DNA of 64,000 nucleotides, from NCBI GenBank assembly GCA_025963725.1, contig JAOQAE010000006.1, forward strand, positions 744,001-808,000. Reading direction: 5' to 3'. The position numbers and the translations under genes were made by a program. This document shows positions 12,887 to 21,472 of the stretch, piece by piece. Source of the DNA: Bacteroidota bacterium (lineage in GTDB: Bacteria; Bacteroidota; Bacteroidia; 2-12-FULL-35-15). The number at the start of each line of letters is the position of its first letter. Position 1 is the stretch's first letter. The notes beneath the pieces were generated by a model, which was given only the letters and a program-made list of their open reading frames with translations, made no database searches and had not been told where the DNA came from.

Positions 12887-13000
12887 TAGCTGCGATCACA
12901 TTCAAACAATTACTTTCCGGAATTGTATTTTCTTTCAACGGGAGTAGCTGGGAAATACATGATCGTAACAGATCACAGGAAGCTTTTTGTTTGATTAAAG

Positions 13001-13028
13001 CTCCCCCGGCACCGGGGGAGTTTTTTTT
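13001..13028. terminator. Strong intrinsic terminator after the sprF-like gene
   Basis: CTCCCCCGG pairs with CCGGGGGAG (13001-13020) and is followed by eight T residues. It lies 114 bases after the stop of the PorP/SprF gene and 10 bases before the stop of the convergent minus-strand gene. It should end plus-strand transcription; in the other direction only a short A-run precedes the stem, so minus-strand activity is uncertain. Confidence 0.9.
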
Positions 13029-13038
13029 CTTTCGCTGG

Positions 13039-16000
13039 CTAAAAATATGCCCTTACCTGCGCACCGCCGATGTGCACCGCTTTTGTGCCTTCCGATTTAC
13101 GCCCGTCGTACGTAATGCTCAGCTGCAGGTTGTTGGAAAGTGTCCGCTGGTATGCGGCGCCCCAGGTAATGTTCTGCCCCGGCTTCAGCGCATCCAGCAT
13201 CTCGAAAGAGAGGGATGAATTCTGCGCGCCATTGTACGCGATCTGGATAAAATTTCCCTTAAGGTTCAGGCTTCCTTTGTTCAGCACATTGTATTTGATC
13301 TCTGCGCCGTAATCCTGCAAAATGGCGCGTTGTCCGCCATAATCCGCCGCATTCTTCTTATCGGTGTACCGGAACGAAACACTGACGCGGAATGCAGTGT
13401 TCGGCTGAAAATTAAATTTAGGTGTGCCTTCATAATACACAATGGAATAATTCCGTGACGGAAAGAACTGCGACCTGCTCGATTTTATCCCATCCTTGTA
13501 TTCAAGGTTAAAGCTCAACTGCCGCGTGATGTTCCAGCGGAATTTTCCTTCCTTGTAAATATTGGAGCGCGTATCAAAGCCATTTACAAGCAGTGATTTA
13601 TTCCGCACATCCTGGTAGGTGATGTCAAGCCCGAAGAGCGAGCTCGACTGGTTGATGAACAGCGTATTCCTGAATGCCGAATTAAGCGTAACCAGCGTGC
13701 TGTCGTTTGTTTCTGCAAAGAACGGATTGTACGCTTTTGCGAGATCTTCCTCCGTCGATTTCCTGTCGACACGATACGAAGCCTGGTTGGCAAAGCGCGA
13801 CATGAACTGCCGGAATCCCTTTTTGGCCGACCACACTACAGCCGGCTTCAGTGTGATGCTCTGGCTGAATTGATTGGTGTAGGTCTTGATGTATTTGTCG
13901 GTAGGCGTGTACACTTTGATGTACGTAGCCTGATCGGCATACACGGCCACCTCAAATTCATTCAGCTCTTTCACGCCGTTGGAATCATAATCGATCCAGG
14001 TGTACACGCCTTGTCCTGCGGCAACTTCAATGAACGAAAATTCTTTTTTCACTTCCAGCCCCGATCCTATCTCGTAATACGAGCTGGAATACAGCAATCC
14101 TTTCCAGAGGCGCACATCGTATTCAACCCTTGCAAGCAGCGTATTATCCGGCTTCTGAACGGTGAGCGCCGGATCAAGGATCTGCAGTCTTCTGTATGCC
14201 GCATTCACCTTCAGCTGGTTATCCGTATTCTGAACAAGGTCGAAAAATCCGCCATAGCTCTCCGCAAATGCCGACCTGTTAAGGCTTGTGCTGCCCGAAT
14301 CATTTTTCACCGCATAGTCGGTGCGCTGCTTATAATTGATCCCGTAACGGTTCTTCGTGGTATCCGCATTTTGTGCGTACGCCTCCCATTCCCAGAAACG
14401 GTAGCTGTTCGCGATGAGCGAATCCTTTTTCAGCAGGGCAAATTTATTCTGCTCGAACTCATCCCTGAGTCCCACAGTAAGCCATTTCACGCCTTGCGAG
14501 ATCCCGCTCTTATGCCTGTAAAAATTAGTGTTGGTGCTGCTTGCAGAGTTCAGCAGGCTTCCGTCATAAAACAATCGCGAGTGTTTGGAAGCAAGGTTCA
14601 CATTCGCATTATGCTTCGTTGCATTATAGGTGTTGCCTTCCAGGAAAGCGCTGAACCTGTACACTGCAGCGCCGGTGCCCTTTTTTGAAAGCCCGATCGC
14701 AGCCCCCACAATATGCTGGTCATCCGTCTGCACCGTCGTCCGCCTGTTCCAGTCGCGCTCAAATTCCACGCTGCGGTAGCGCTCTACCGGCGAGAAATAT
14801 TTCTGCACATATTCATAGTTCACATTGCTGAGCAGCAGCAGCGGGCCTTTGGTGCTGTCGCCTGTGGTTGCTGCCTTCAGCGGCGATGCATTGTCGAAAT
14901 TCAGCTTCAGCGCATAGCCTGCATCATCCTCGCTGTTGGCACGCGAAAATGTGTTGATGTCATTATTGCTCGCGGCGCCTTCGATTGAAAACCTGGAATT
15001 TTTATTCAGTTCATATTCTGCCCCTACCGTGAGCATTTGTTTTTTCTTTGGCGTCACCAGCTGGATCACCGGCTCGTAGCTGCCGCGGCTTTTTCCCGTT
15101 ACCGTATCGGGCATGATCCATTGGAACACCTTGCCGTTCGCGCCCGAGCTCAGCTGGTTGTAATTTCCATTTCCTGTTCCAACGTTGCTGAACGTTACGC
15201 GGTAATGCGCGCTGTCGCTGCTCGTGCTGTACACAAATACATTGGGGTAAGTTTGTGTCCCTATCGTGGTGTCCTGCTTTTGATACAGCACTTCGCTGTT
15301 CGAAAAAGGAACGCTGTCGTAGCTTGGGGTCACGGCAAGCGATAAGGTATCGCCGATGCGCGACAATAACTTTTTCTGCGCTATCGTAAGGTCCTGCTGC
15401 AATGGCTGGTTCTTGCTGTCCTGCTCCGAATACACATTCACGTGCAGCTTTAATTTTCCCTGCTCATAATCATTTCCGAAATGCACCAGTGAGCGCGCAT
15501 AATTTTTATCGGAATACTGGAACTCCACAACTATCCGCTTGTCCTTCGTGATCAGCTGCCTCGGCGTAAAGGTGATCTCCGAGGTATTGTAATTGATCAC
15601 GTAGTCGTTCTCCTGTCCCCGGTCCATCAGCCTTCCATCGATGTACACCCGCTCCGTTCCCGACAATACAATAATGAAAGGCTCGTTCTCCGCACCTCTC
15701 AGGCGGTACGGCCCCTGGTTGCTTTCAACGCCCTGGATCTGGTTGCGCGCAAATTTTCCCCGCGATACCGCCGCGCTGATCGTTGTTGAATACAATCCCT
15801 CCTTCTTCGGATCCTGCTGCTCCGTATTGGTTTTTACATTCGTGGAGAAATTGACACCCTGCGCCTTTTTATTGAAGTTCATAAAATAGGCGGCAGGCCT
15901 CAGCATCTGGAAATCGCCTGCGATCAGCTTTGTATTGGCATTGCTCAGCTGGATAAACACCTTATCAAACTCCTGCAATTGCTGCGTGTTCCCATCGGGC

Positions 16001-16584
16001 TGCACGGGAATATTATTATCGGTGGCCGCCATTAAAATATCGATGTTATTGCTCAAATGCCCCGAGAGCTGGAGGTTCAGGTTGGAGTTCACCACCACGT
16101 CCTGGTTGTTTCCAAACGTGATCCCGCGCGAAATGCTCCCGCTTTTATTCAGCCCGTCCATTTTGAAGATATCATCATTGCGCCCTTCAATGTCGTAGCT
16201 GAAGGGATTGGCCGCAGCGGAAAGATCGGCCCTGATCCGCTTAGCATCCTTGTGCTTTGTTTCTTCTGAAAATAAAAACGGGAAGGTGCGGTACTCTGTT
16301 TTTAAGCTATCCGGCGAAATGCTGTCGGCCTGCATCTTTCTCCTGTTCAGGTAAAGCAGTCCGCTGGCATAGTTCAGCTTGTAATACGAAGTGTCAAGCA
16401 GTTCGCCGTTTGGCTTCCGGAGCGTGAAGGAGCCGGGGACAAGGCTCAGGCTATCGAGCTGAAGGGTATCGGAGATCGGGAGAACCTGCTTTGTACGGGT
16501 ATTGCCGGGAACCTGGGCATAAAGCCCGGCTGCCATCATCATCAGTACAATTATAACTATGCTTTTTCTGATTTCCACTTCCAT
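13039..16584 (-). CDS. Large predicted outer-membrane beta-barrel protein, function unknown
   Basis: The 1181-residue protein starts at ATG 16584 and has an N-terminal signal segment ending near LYAQ (residue 24). It contains the phrase SGSISRGITFGNNQD near residue 150, which recalls N-terminal segments of the large gliding/T9SS protein SprA. It also has an acidic DYDSNGVKELNEFE segment (about residue 840) resembling a calcium-binding loop. The last 350 residues alternate polar and aromatic residues and the chain ends in phenylalanine, as integral outer-membrane barrels usually do. At half the length of SprA it is not a SprA orthologue. It converges on the SprB/SprF-like pair and shares the intervening terminator region. 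A transport or surface-assembly role is possible but not shown. Confidence 0.7.
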   Translation of the reverse strand: MEVEIRKSIVIIVLMMMAAGLYAQVPGNTRTKQVLPISDTLQLDSLSLVPGSFTLRKPNGELLDTSYYKLNYASGLLYLNRRKMQADSISPDSLKTEYRTFPFLFSEETKHKDAKRIRADLSAAANPFSYDIEGRNDDIFKMDGLNKSGSISRGITFGNNQDVVVNSNLNLQLSGHLSNNIDILMAATDNNIPVQPDGNTQQLQEFDKVFIQLSNANTKLIAGDFQMLRPAAYFMNFNKKAQGVNFSTNVKTNTEQQDPKKEGLYSTTISAAVSRGKFARNQIQGVESNQGPYRLRGAENEPFIIVLSGTERVYIDGRLMDRGQENDYVINYNTSEITFTPRQLITKDKRIVVEFQYSDKNYARSLVHFGNDYEQGKLKLHVNVYSEQDSKNQPLQQDLTIAQKKLLSRIGDTLSLAVTPSYDSVPFSNSEVLYQKQDTTIGTQTYPNVFVYSTSSDSAHYRVTFSNVGTGNGNYNQLSSGANGKVFQWIMPDTVTGKSRGSYEPVIQLVTPKKKQMLTVGAEYELNKNSRFSIEGAASNNDINTFSRANSEDDAGYALKLNFDNASPLKAATTGDSTKGPLLLLSNVNYEYVQKYFSPVERYRSVEFERDWNRRTTVQTDDQHIVGAAIGLSKKGTGAAVYRFSAFLEGNTYNATKHNANVNLASKHSRLFYDGSLLNSASSTNTNFYRHKSGISQGVKWLTVGLRDEFEQNKFALLKKDSLIANSYRFWEWEAYAQNADTTKNRYGINYKQRTDYAVKNDSGSTSLNRSAFAESYGGFFDLVQNTDNQLKVNAAYRRLQILDPALTVQKPDNTLLARVEYDVRLWKGLLYSSSYYEIGSGLEVKKEFSFIEVAAGQGVYTWIDYDSNGVKELNEFEVAVYADQATYIKVYTPTDKYIKTYTNQFSQSITLKPAVVWSAKKGFRQFMSRFANQASYRVDRKSTEEDLAKAYNPFFAETNDSTLVTLNSAFRNTLFINQSSSLFGLDITYQDVRNKSLLVNGFDTRSNIYKEGKFRWNITRQLSFNLEYKDGIKSSRSQFFPSRNYSIVYYEGTPKFNFQPNTAFRVSVSFRYTDKKNAADYGGQRAILQDYGAEIKYNVLNKGSLNLKGNFIQIAYNGAQNSSLSFEMLDALKPGQNITWGAAYQRTLSNNLQLSITYDGRKSEGTKAVHIGGAQVRAYF

Positions 16585-16701
16585 GAGGAGATCCGCTCTC
16601 CGAATTCACTTTAAAAGTACTAATTAATAATAAGCCTTGTCACGGTATCTCTTTGAATTTGCCTCTGGCCTCTGTCCTCATGCGGCCTTCCCGGTTCCGT
16701 C

Positions 16702-16746
16702 ATCCCGTGCCACGCCTGCCCCGGACCAGATCCGGGGACACGGGAT
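16702..16746. repeat. Nested palindrome (REP-like) in the 308-base gap before xth
   Basis: Outer arms ATCCCGTG (16702-16709) and CACGGGAT (16739-16746) match perfectly. They enclose a second perfect pair, CCCCGGA (16719-16725) and TCCGGGG (16731-16737). There is no T-run, so this is a structured intergenic repeat rather than a standard terminator. The rest of the gap 16585-16892 holds no gene I can support and should contain the promoters of the two divergent genes. Confidence 0.75.
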
Positions 16747-16892
16747 CTCTACGCAATGTTCCGGCTTGCAAAGGCCCTGCCTCCGGGTGTAAATAAAATT
16801 GCACTCTCTAAATAACGCTTTCCGAAAAATGCTAATTTTACACAGCTCCCACCCGGGAGCTTTACACTCTCGAATAATACATACGCAGAATC

Positions 16893-17660
16893 ATGGCAAA
16901 AATTATAACCTATAATGTGAATGGCATCCGCTCGGCAATGAGCAAAGGACTGGTGGAATGGCTGAAAGCTGCAAATCCCGATATCATTTGCTTCCAGGAG
17001 ATCAAGGCGGAGCCCGGACAGATCGATGTCACCCTTTTTGAGAACCTCGGCTACCATCATTACTGGTATCCCGCACAGAAAAAAGGCTACAGCGGGGTGG
17101 CCATCCTTACCAAGCAGCTGCCAACACATGTGGAATACGGCTGCGGAATGGAGAAATACGATTTCGAAGGCCGCGTGCTCCGCGCCGATTACGGCGATGT
17201 GTCTGTGATCAGCGTTTACCATCCGAGCGGGAGCAGCGGCGAAGACCGGCAGGCCTTCAAAATGCAATGGCTGTCTGATTTTCAGCAATACATCAACACA
17301 TTAAAGCAGCAGCGCCCGAAGCTCATCATCTGCGGCGATTACAACATCTGCCATCAGCCCATCGATATTCACAACCCGAAAAGCAATGCCAACAGCAGCG
17401 GTTTCCTCCCCGAGGAGCGCAGCTGGATCGGTGAATTTATGAGGTCGGGCTTTGTCGACAGCTTCCGCCATTTCAACAAGGAGCCGCACAATTATACCTG
17501 GTGGAGCTTCAGGGCCGGCGCACGCGGCAAGAACCTCGGCTGGCGCATCGATTATAACATGGTGAGCGAAAACCTGGCTGACAAAATGAAGCATGCCTTC
17601 ATACTGCCCGAAGCGCGCCACTCCGACCACTGCCCGGCGGTTGTGGACATCGATTTCTGA
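16893..17660 (+). CDS. xth: Exodeoxyribonuclease III (AP endonuclease family)
   Basis: The 255-residue protein has the full exonuclease III/APE fold motifs: N8 in the TYNVNGIRSA motif, E36 in CFQEIKAEPGQ (metal ligand), Y109 in SVYHPSG, D149 and N151 in GDYNICHQPIDIHNPK, D220 in RIDYN, and the terminal HSDHCP motif with D245 and H246. Length is normal for the family (about 255-270). The enzyme acts in base excision repair, cutting the DNA backbone 5' of abasic sites and removing 3'-blocking groups. The start ATG 16893 gives the expected MAKIITYNVNG N-terminus. It stands alone on the plus strand, divergent from the barrel-protein gene. Confidence 0.96.
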   Translation: MAKIITYNVNGIRSAMSKGLVEWLKAANPDIICFQEIKAEPGQIDVTLFENLGYHHYWYPAQKKGYSGVAILTKQLPTHVEYGCGMEKYDFEGRVLRADYGDVSVISVYHPSGSSGEDRQAFKMQWLSDFQQYINTLKQQRPKLIICGDYNICHQPIDIHNPKSNANSSGFLPEERSWIGEFMRSGFVDSFRHFNKEPHNYTWWSFRAGARGKNLGWRIDYNMVSENLADKMKHAFILPEARHSDHCPAVVDIDF

Positions 17661-17739
17661 TTTTTTCCCTTCCATCCATTGAGACGCCGCGAAAGGAGAC
17701 ATTTTGTGTTAAATCTTTATGAAATATGGTTATAATCTA

Positions 17740-17747
17740 TATATTTG
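17740..17747 (+). promoter_or_regulatory. Bacteroidetes-type -7 element upstream of the peptide-binding lipoprotein gene
   Basis: TATATTTG matches the Bacteroidetes -7 consensus TAnnTTTG exactly. It lies 111 bases before the ATG at 17859, implying a leader of about 100 bases. No convincing TTG is seen at the usual -33 spacing, so the assignment rests on the -7 element and position. Confidence 0.45.
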
Positions 17748-17858
17748 TGCCTCAATGAACTTTAAATTTCAGAATTTGAATATGAAACAGCCGTTTCCAA
17801 AAAGGGAAAACAGGAATGGCATTGTTCCATATTATCGTTAAAAAATAAATTATTCAAT

Positions 17859-19613
17859 ATGAAAAAAGCGATTTACTCATTACTGGCTGCAGGTCTTTTT
17901 CTGGCTTCCTGTTCGAATGATAACAACACTACCGGCGAATCCCGCAAAGCCAAAGGTGGCGTATATTACGGAGGTGTGTTCAGGACAAATGAAGTAGAAG
18001 ATTTCCGTAACCTGTTCCCTCTGAACATCACTGAAGTTACTTCCCACCGCATCGCGAACCAGGTGTATGAAGGGCTTGTAAAGCTTTCACAATCCGACCT
18101 TACCGCTGTTCCTGCCCTTGCCGAAAAATGGGAGAAAAATGCAGATGCAACACAATGGACCTTCTCCATCCGTAAAGGGGTAAAATTCCACGATGATGCT
18201 TGTTTCCCTGATGGCAAAGGCCGCGAGGTAACCGCAAAGGATTTCAAATATTGCTTCGACATGCTTTGTACCTCCAGCCCTGAGAACCAGCAGTTCGGCG
18301 GAACATTCAAGGACCGCGTGGTGGGTGCAAATGAATATTTTCAGTCTACACTTGATAAAAAGCCGATCGCAGGCGGAGTTGCCGGCGTGAAAGTAATTGA
18401 TGACTATACGCTGCAGATCACGCTCCTGCATCCTTTCGCAGGGTTCCTCAACATCATCAGCACACCGGGCTGCTGGGTGTATCCGCAGGAAGCATTCGAA
18501 AAATACGGAGTTGACATGCGCGCGAAATGTGTAGGAACAGGCCCTTTCCAGGTGAAAAGCGTAAAGGAAGGCGAAGCAGTGATCCTCGAGCGTAACCCTA
18601 ATTACTGGAACGTGGATGAGTTCGGCAACCAGCTGCCTTACCTCGATGCAGTTAAATACACATTCATCAAAGAAAAGAAATCCGAATTGCTCGAGTTCAA
18701 ACGCGGCAACCTCGACATGATCTTCCGCTTACCGATCGAAATGATCCCGGACATCCTCGGGGAGCTTGACCATGCAAAGGAAGGCAACCAGCCCTTCGAA
18801 ATGCAGGTTGTTCCTGCCATGAGCATCTTTTACTACGGTTTCCAGCACCAGAGCGATATCTTCAACAAAAAAGAAGTGCGCCTTGCATTCAACTATGCGA
18901 TCGACCGCGAAAAAATTGTGAACTACACATTACAGGGCGAAGGGATCCCGGGATCATTCGGAATCGTTCCGCCTTCCTTCAAGACGTATGACAACAAAGC
19001 ATTGAAAGGCTATACATTCGATGTGGACAAAGCCCGCAAATACATGGCTACAGCCGGCTACCCTGATGGTAAAGGCTTCCCGAAATTAACGCTGCAGATC
19101 AACAGCGGCGGTGGCGACAGGAACATCCAGACTGCCGAAGTGATCCAGAAGATGCTGAAAGAAAATCTTAACATCGATATCGAGATCAATGTAATGCCGT
19201 TCGCTGAACAGCTCGAAAGCGTTGAAACAGGGAAGGCAATGTTCTGGAGGTCCGGCTGGATCGCAGATTACCCGGATCCTGAAATTTTCCTGACCCTGTT
19301 ATACAGCAAGCACATTCCTGAGAAGCTGTCTGACAAATCATACCTCAACTCGGTACGTTACAAGAGCGCACGCTTCGATTCATTGTTCACTGCAGCATTG
19401 CAGGAGCCTGATGAGGCAAAGCGCATGGACCTGTACCGCCAGGCTGACCAGCAGCAGATCGACGACGGAGCTATCATGCCGATCTTCTACGAAGAGAACT
19501 ACCGCCTTGTACAGAAGAACGTGAAGAACTTCCCTGCCAACGCAATGGAGTACCGCGATTTCACCCGCGTTTACATTGAGCCGCAAACAGAAAAAACAGA
19601 AGCTAAGAAATAG
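17859..19613 (+). CDS. Oligopeptide ABC transporter substrate-binding lipoprotein (SBP family 5)
   Basis: The 584-residue protein begins MKKAIYSLLAAGLFLASC, a lipoprotein signal with the lipidated cysteine at 18. It then shows the family 5 solute-binding fold: YEGLVKL, TFSIRKGVKFHDD (about 105), VGTGPFQVKS (about 226) and NPNYW, then AFNYAIDREKI (about 345) and YPDPEIFL near the C-terminus. Relatives (OppA, DppA) bind peptides and pass them to an inner-membrane permease. No permease or ATPase gene is adjacent, so partners must lie elsewhere or the protein works alone. The gene is monocistronic, with its own upstream promoter element and a strong terminator. The substrate cannot be predicted. 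Confidence 0.92.
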   Translation: MKKAIYSLLAAGLFLASCSNDNNTTGESRKAKGGVYYGGVFRTNEVEDFRNLFPLNITEVTSHRIANQVYEGLVKLSQSDLTAVPALAEKWEKNADATQWTFSIRKGVKFHDDACFPDGKGREVTAKDFKYCFDMLCTSSPENQQFGGTFKDRVVGANEYFQSTLDKKPIAGGVAGVKVIDDYTLQITLLHPFAGFLNIISTPGCWVYPQEAFEKYGVDMRAKCVGTGPFQVKSVKEGEAVILERNPNYWNVDEFGNQLPYLDAVKYTFIKEKKSELLEFKRGNLDMIFRLPIEMIPDILGELDHAKEGNQPFEMQVVPAMSIFYYGFQHQSDIFNKKEVRLAFNYAIDREKIVNYTLQGEGIPGSFGIVPPSFKTYDNKALKGYTFDVDKARKYMATAGYPDGKGFPKLTLQINSGGGDRNIQTAEVIQKMLKENLNIDIEINVMPFAEQLESVETGKAMFWRSGWIADYPDPEIFLTLLYSKHIPEKLSDKSYLNSVRYKSARFDSLFTAALQEPDEAKRMDLYRQADQQQIDDGAIMPIFYEENYRLVQKNVKNFPANAMEYRDFTRVYIEPQTEKTEAKK

Positions 19614-19629
19614 TATCCTGCACATATTT

Positions 19630-19665
19630 AAAGCACCCTTCGCAAAACGGAGGGTGCTTTTTTTT
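19630..19665 (+). terminator. Intrinsic terminator of the peptide-binding lipoprotein gene
   Basis: AAAGCACCCT pairs with AGGGTGCTTT around an 11-base loop, followed by a T-run ending at 19665. It lies 17 bases after the stop codon. Confidence 0.92.
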
Positions 19666-19672
19666 GCCACAG

Positions 19673-20093
19673 ATTCACACCCCACCCACGTTCTCGACTG
19701 CGCTCGAACTGACACCGCGCATAACACGTCACGCATCCCGAACCTGCAAGGGATTTACCCAGCCTCTGCGTTCCCCGCGCCTCCGCGAGAAACAACTTTG
19801 CGTTCCTTGCGTCTTTGCGAGAAATCAATCGTCGAAGACGATAAAAATCTGCGAATCTGCGGCTACCTTCACCCTACCCACGTTCTCGACTGCGCTCGAA
19901 CTGACACCGCGCATAATACGTCACGCATCACGAGCCTGCGAGGCACCTCCTCTGCGTTCCCTGCGTCTCCGCGAGAAACAACTTTGCGCTCCTTGCGCCT
20001 TTGCGAGAAATCAATCGTCGAAGACGATAAAAATCTGCGAATCTGCGGCTAGCTTCACCCTGCCCAAATTCTCGACTGCGCTCGAACTGACAA
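19673..20093. repeat. Intergenic tandem repeat, two full units and one partial (about 190 bp)
   Basis: The gap 19614-20248 has no supportable gene but holds a direct repeat: unit 1 at 19673-19864, unit 2 at 19865-20050, and a partial third at 20051-20093. The marker TTCTCGACTGCGCTCGAACT occurs at 19691, 19883 and 20069 (192 and 186 bp apart). Each full unit contains a perfect small hairpin ATCGTC-GAA-GACGAT (19828-19842 and 20014-20028) and short TTGCG/CTGCG-rich stretches. Open frames through it on both strands lack plausible starts and are composition artefacts. It resembles dispersed intergenic repeats of other Bacteroidetes. Confidence 0.85.
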
Positions 20094-20248
20094 CACACTG
20101 ATTCGTAAATTCGCACAGATTCGTGATCCGCACCTCCGCACTCTTATTAACAAAATCAACATCCGCCCTGTGCAAAAACTTTACAGAACACCACGCTTTT
20201 ACATGCATAGATTCGATAATATTGTAATGAAAATCAAATCCATATACA

Positions 20249-21256
20249 ATGAAAAAATTAAATACCTATATAGCAGCACTTGTGATCGCAGGCACTCTGT
20301 TTTCCTGCGTTCCGCAACGCAAGCTCGAAGAAGAGCAAACAAAGCGCAAAAACTGTGAAACCGAGCTCGCCGACCTCAAGGCACGCAGCCTCGATTGCGA
20401 CACAAAGCTTACAGAAGCTACAAAAAGCATTAACGACAATACCAAGATCATCAACGGGCTTCAGAAAGACACCTCTATTGTAGGCACCAGCTACAGGAGC
20501 CTTACCGCCAAATACGACAAGCTCAACCAGATCAACGAACAGCTTCTTGATAAATACAACCGCCTGCTCGAAGGCAACCTTGCCGATACACGCAAGCTTT
20601 CCGGCGAGCTGCAGCTCACACAGGAGCAGCTTCTCAAAAAGGAGGACGAGCTGAAAAAGCTGGCAGCAGAGCTCGATGCTAAAAAGAAAGACCTCGATGC
20701 GCTTACCGAAGAGCTGAAAAAGCGTGAAGCGCGCGTAGCTGAGCTGGAAGCTGTTTTAAAGAAAAAGGATGACGCCACCAACGAACTGAAGAAAAAATTA
20801 TCCGATGCATTGCTCGGCTTCGAAGGCAAAGGCCTTACCATCACCCAGAAGAACGGGAAGGTATACGTGTCGATGGATGAGAGCCTGCTGTTCGCCTCCG
20901 GAAGCACAAGCGTGGAAGCAAAAGGAGTGGAAGCGCTGAAAAAAGTAGCGAAGGTGCTCGAGCAGAATACCGACATCAATATCCTTATCGAAGGACATAC
21001 TGATGATGTGCCGATGGCAGGTAAAGGCGACATCAAGGACAACTGGGACCTGAGCGTGATGCGCGCAACATCCATTGTGAAGATCATTACAAAGAACAGT
21101 ACGGTTGATCCGAAACGCCTTACAGCAGCCGGCCGCGGAGAGTACTTCCCGATCGACCCTTCTAAAACAGCCGAAGCACGCAAGAAGAACCGCCGTACAG
21201 AGATCATCCTTACTCCGAAGCTGGACGAGCTGTTCAAGGTATTGGAAACGAACTAA
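20249..21256 (+). CDS. OmpA-family lipoprotein with long periplasmic coiled coil
   Basis: The 335-residue protein is a lipoprotein (MKKLNTYIAALVIAGTLFSC, Cys20). A charged coiled coil with Leu heptads spans roughly 25-190. A C-terminal OmpA-like peptidoglycan-binding domain follows (about 205-325), with ILIEGHTDDVPM, NWDLSVMRATSIV, LTAAGRGEYFP and the KKNRRTEIILTP motif. The layout suggests a spacer linking the outer membrane to peptidoglycan. The start ATG 20249 is followed directly by a standard signal sequence. It is a single gene between two repeat-bearing gaps. The cellular role beyond envelope anchoring is not known. Confidence 0.9.
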   Translation: MKKLNTYIAALVIAGTLFSCVPQRKLEEEQTKRKNCETELADLKARSLDCDTKLTEATKSINDNTKIINGLQKDTSIVGTSYRSLTAKYDKLNQINEQLLDKYNRLLEGNLADTRKLSGELQLTQEQLLKKEDELKKLAAELDAKKKDLDALTEELKKREARVAELEAVLKKKDDATNELKKKLSDALLGFEGKGLTITQKNGKVYVSMDESLLFASGSTSVEAKGVEALKKVAKVLEQNTDINILIEGHTDDVPMAGKGDIKDNWDLSVMRATSIVKIITKNSTVDPKRLTAAGRGEYFPIDPSKTAEARKKNRRTEIILTPKLDELFKVLETN

Positions 21257-21295
21257 GCTACACATGAACGCGTTCTGTGCAGGATGTCATCCGCT

Positions 21296-21394
21296 CCCCT
21301 CCTGGGAGGAGGGGTACGCATTGTGCAAACGAGAACATTAGTAAAGAATAAAGCTGTAGTATAGCAGTATCCGCTCCCCTCCTTTTAGGAGGGG
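21296..21394. repeat. Pair of similar G+C-rich hairpins between the OmpA and MORN genes
   Basis: CCCCTCC-(5-base loop)-GGAGGGG occurs twice, at 21296-21314 and 21376-21394, exactly 80 bases apart. Both copies are preceded by ATCCGCT. The second is followed by CCGGGGGTGG and a similar tail follows a hairpin at 34225. Neither copy has a T-run. They look like dispersed REP-like units, and the first may also act as a weak terminator for the OmpA gene. No gene is seen in 21257-21472. Confidence 0.75.
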
Positions 21395-21472
21395 CCGGGG
21401 GTGGTAAAATTACTTATCGTGCCCATGTAACATTTCAGCAAAACCGCGTTATACAATATCAAATCACATTCA

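Noticed and set aside
19576-20208. Open frames on both strands between the peptide-binding gene and the OmpA gene
   Set aside because: They run through a tandem non-coding repeat and their protein sequences repeat as the DNA does. There is no family match or start signal.
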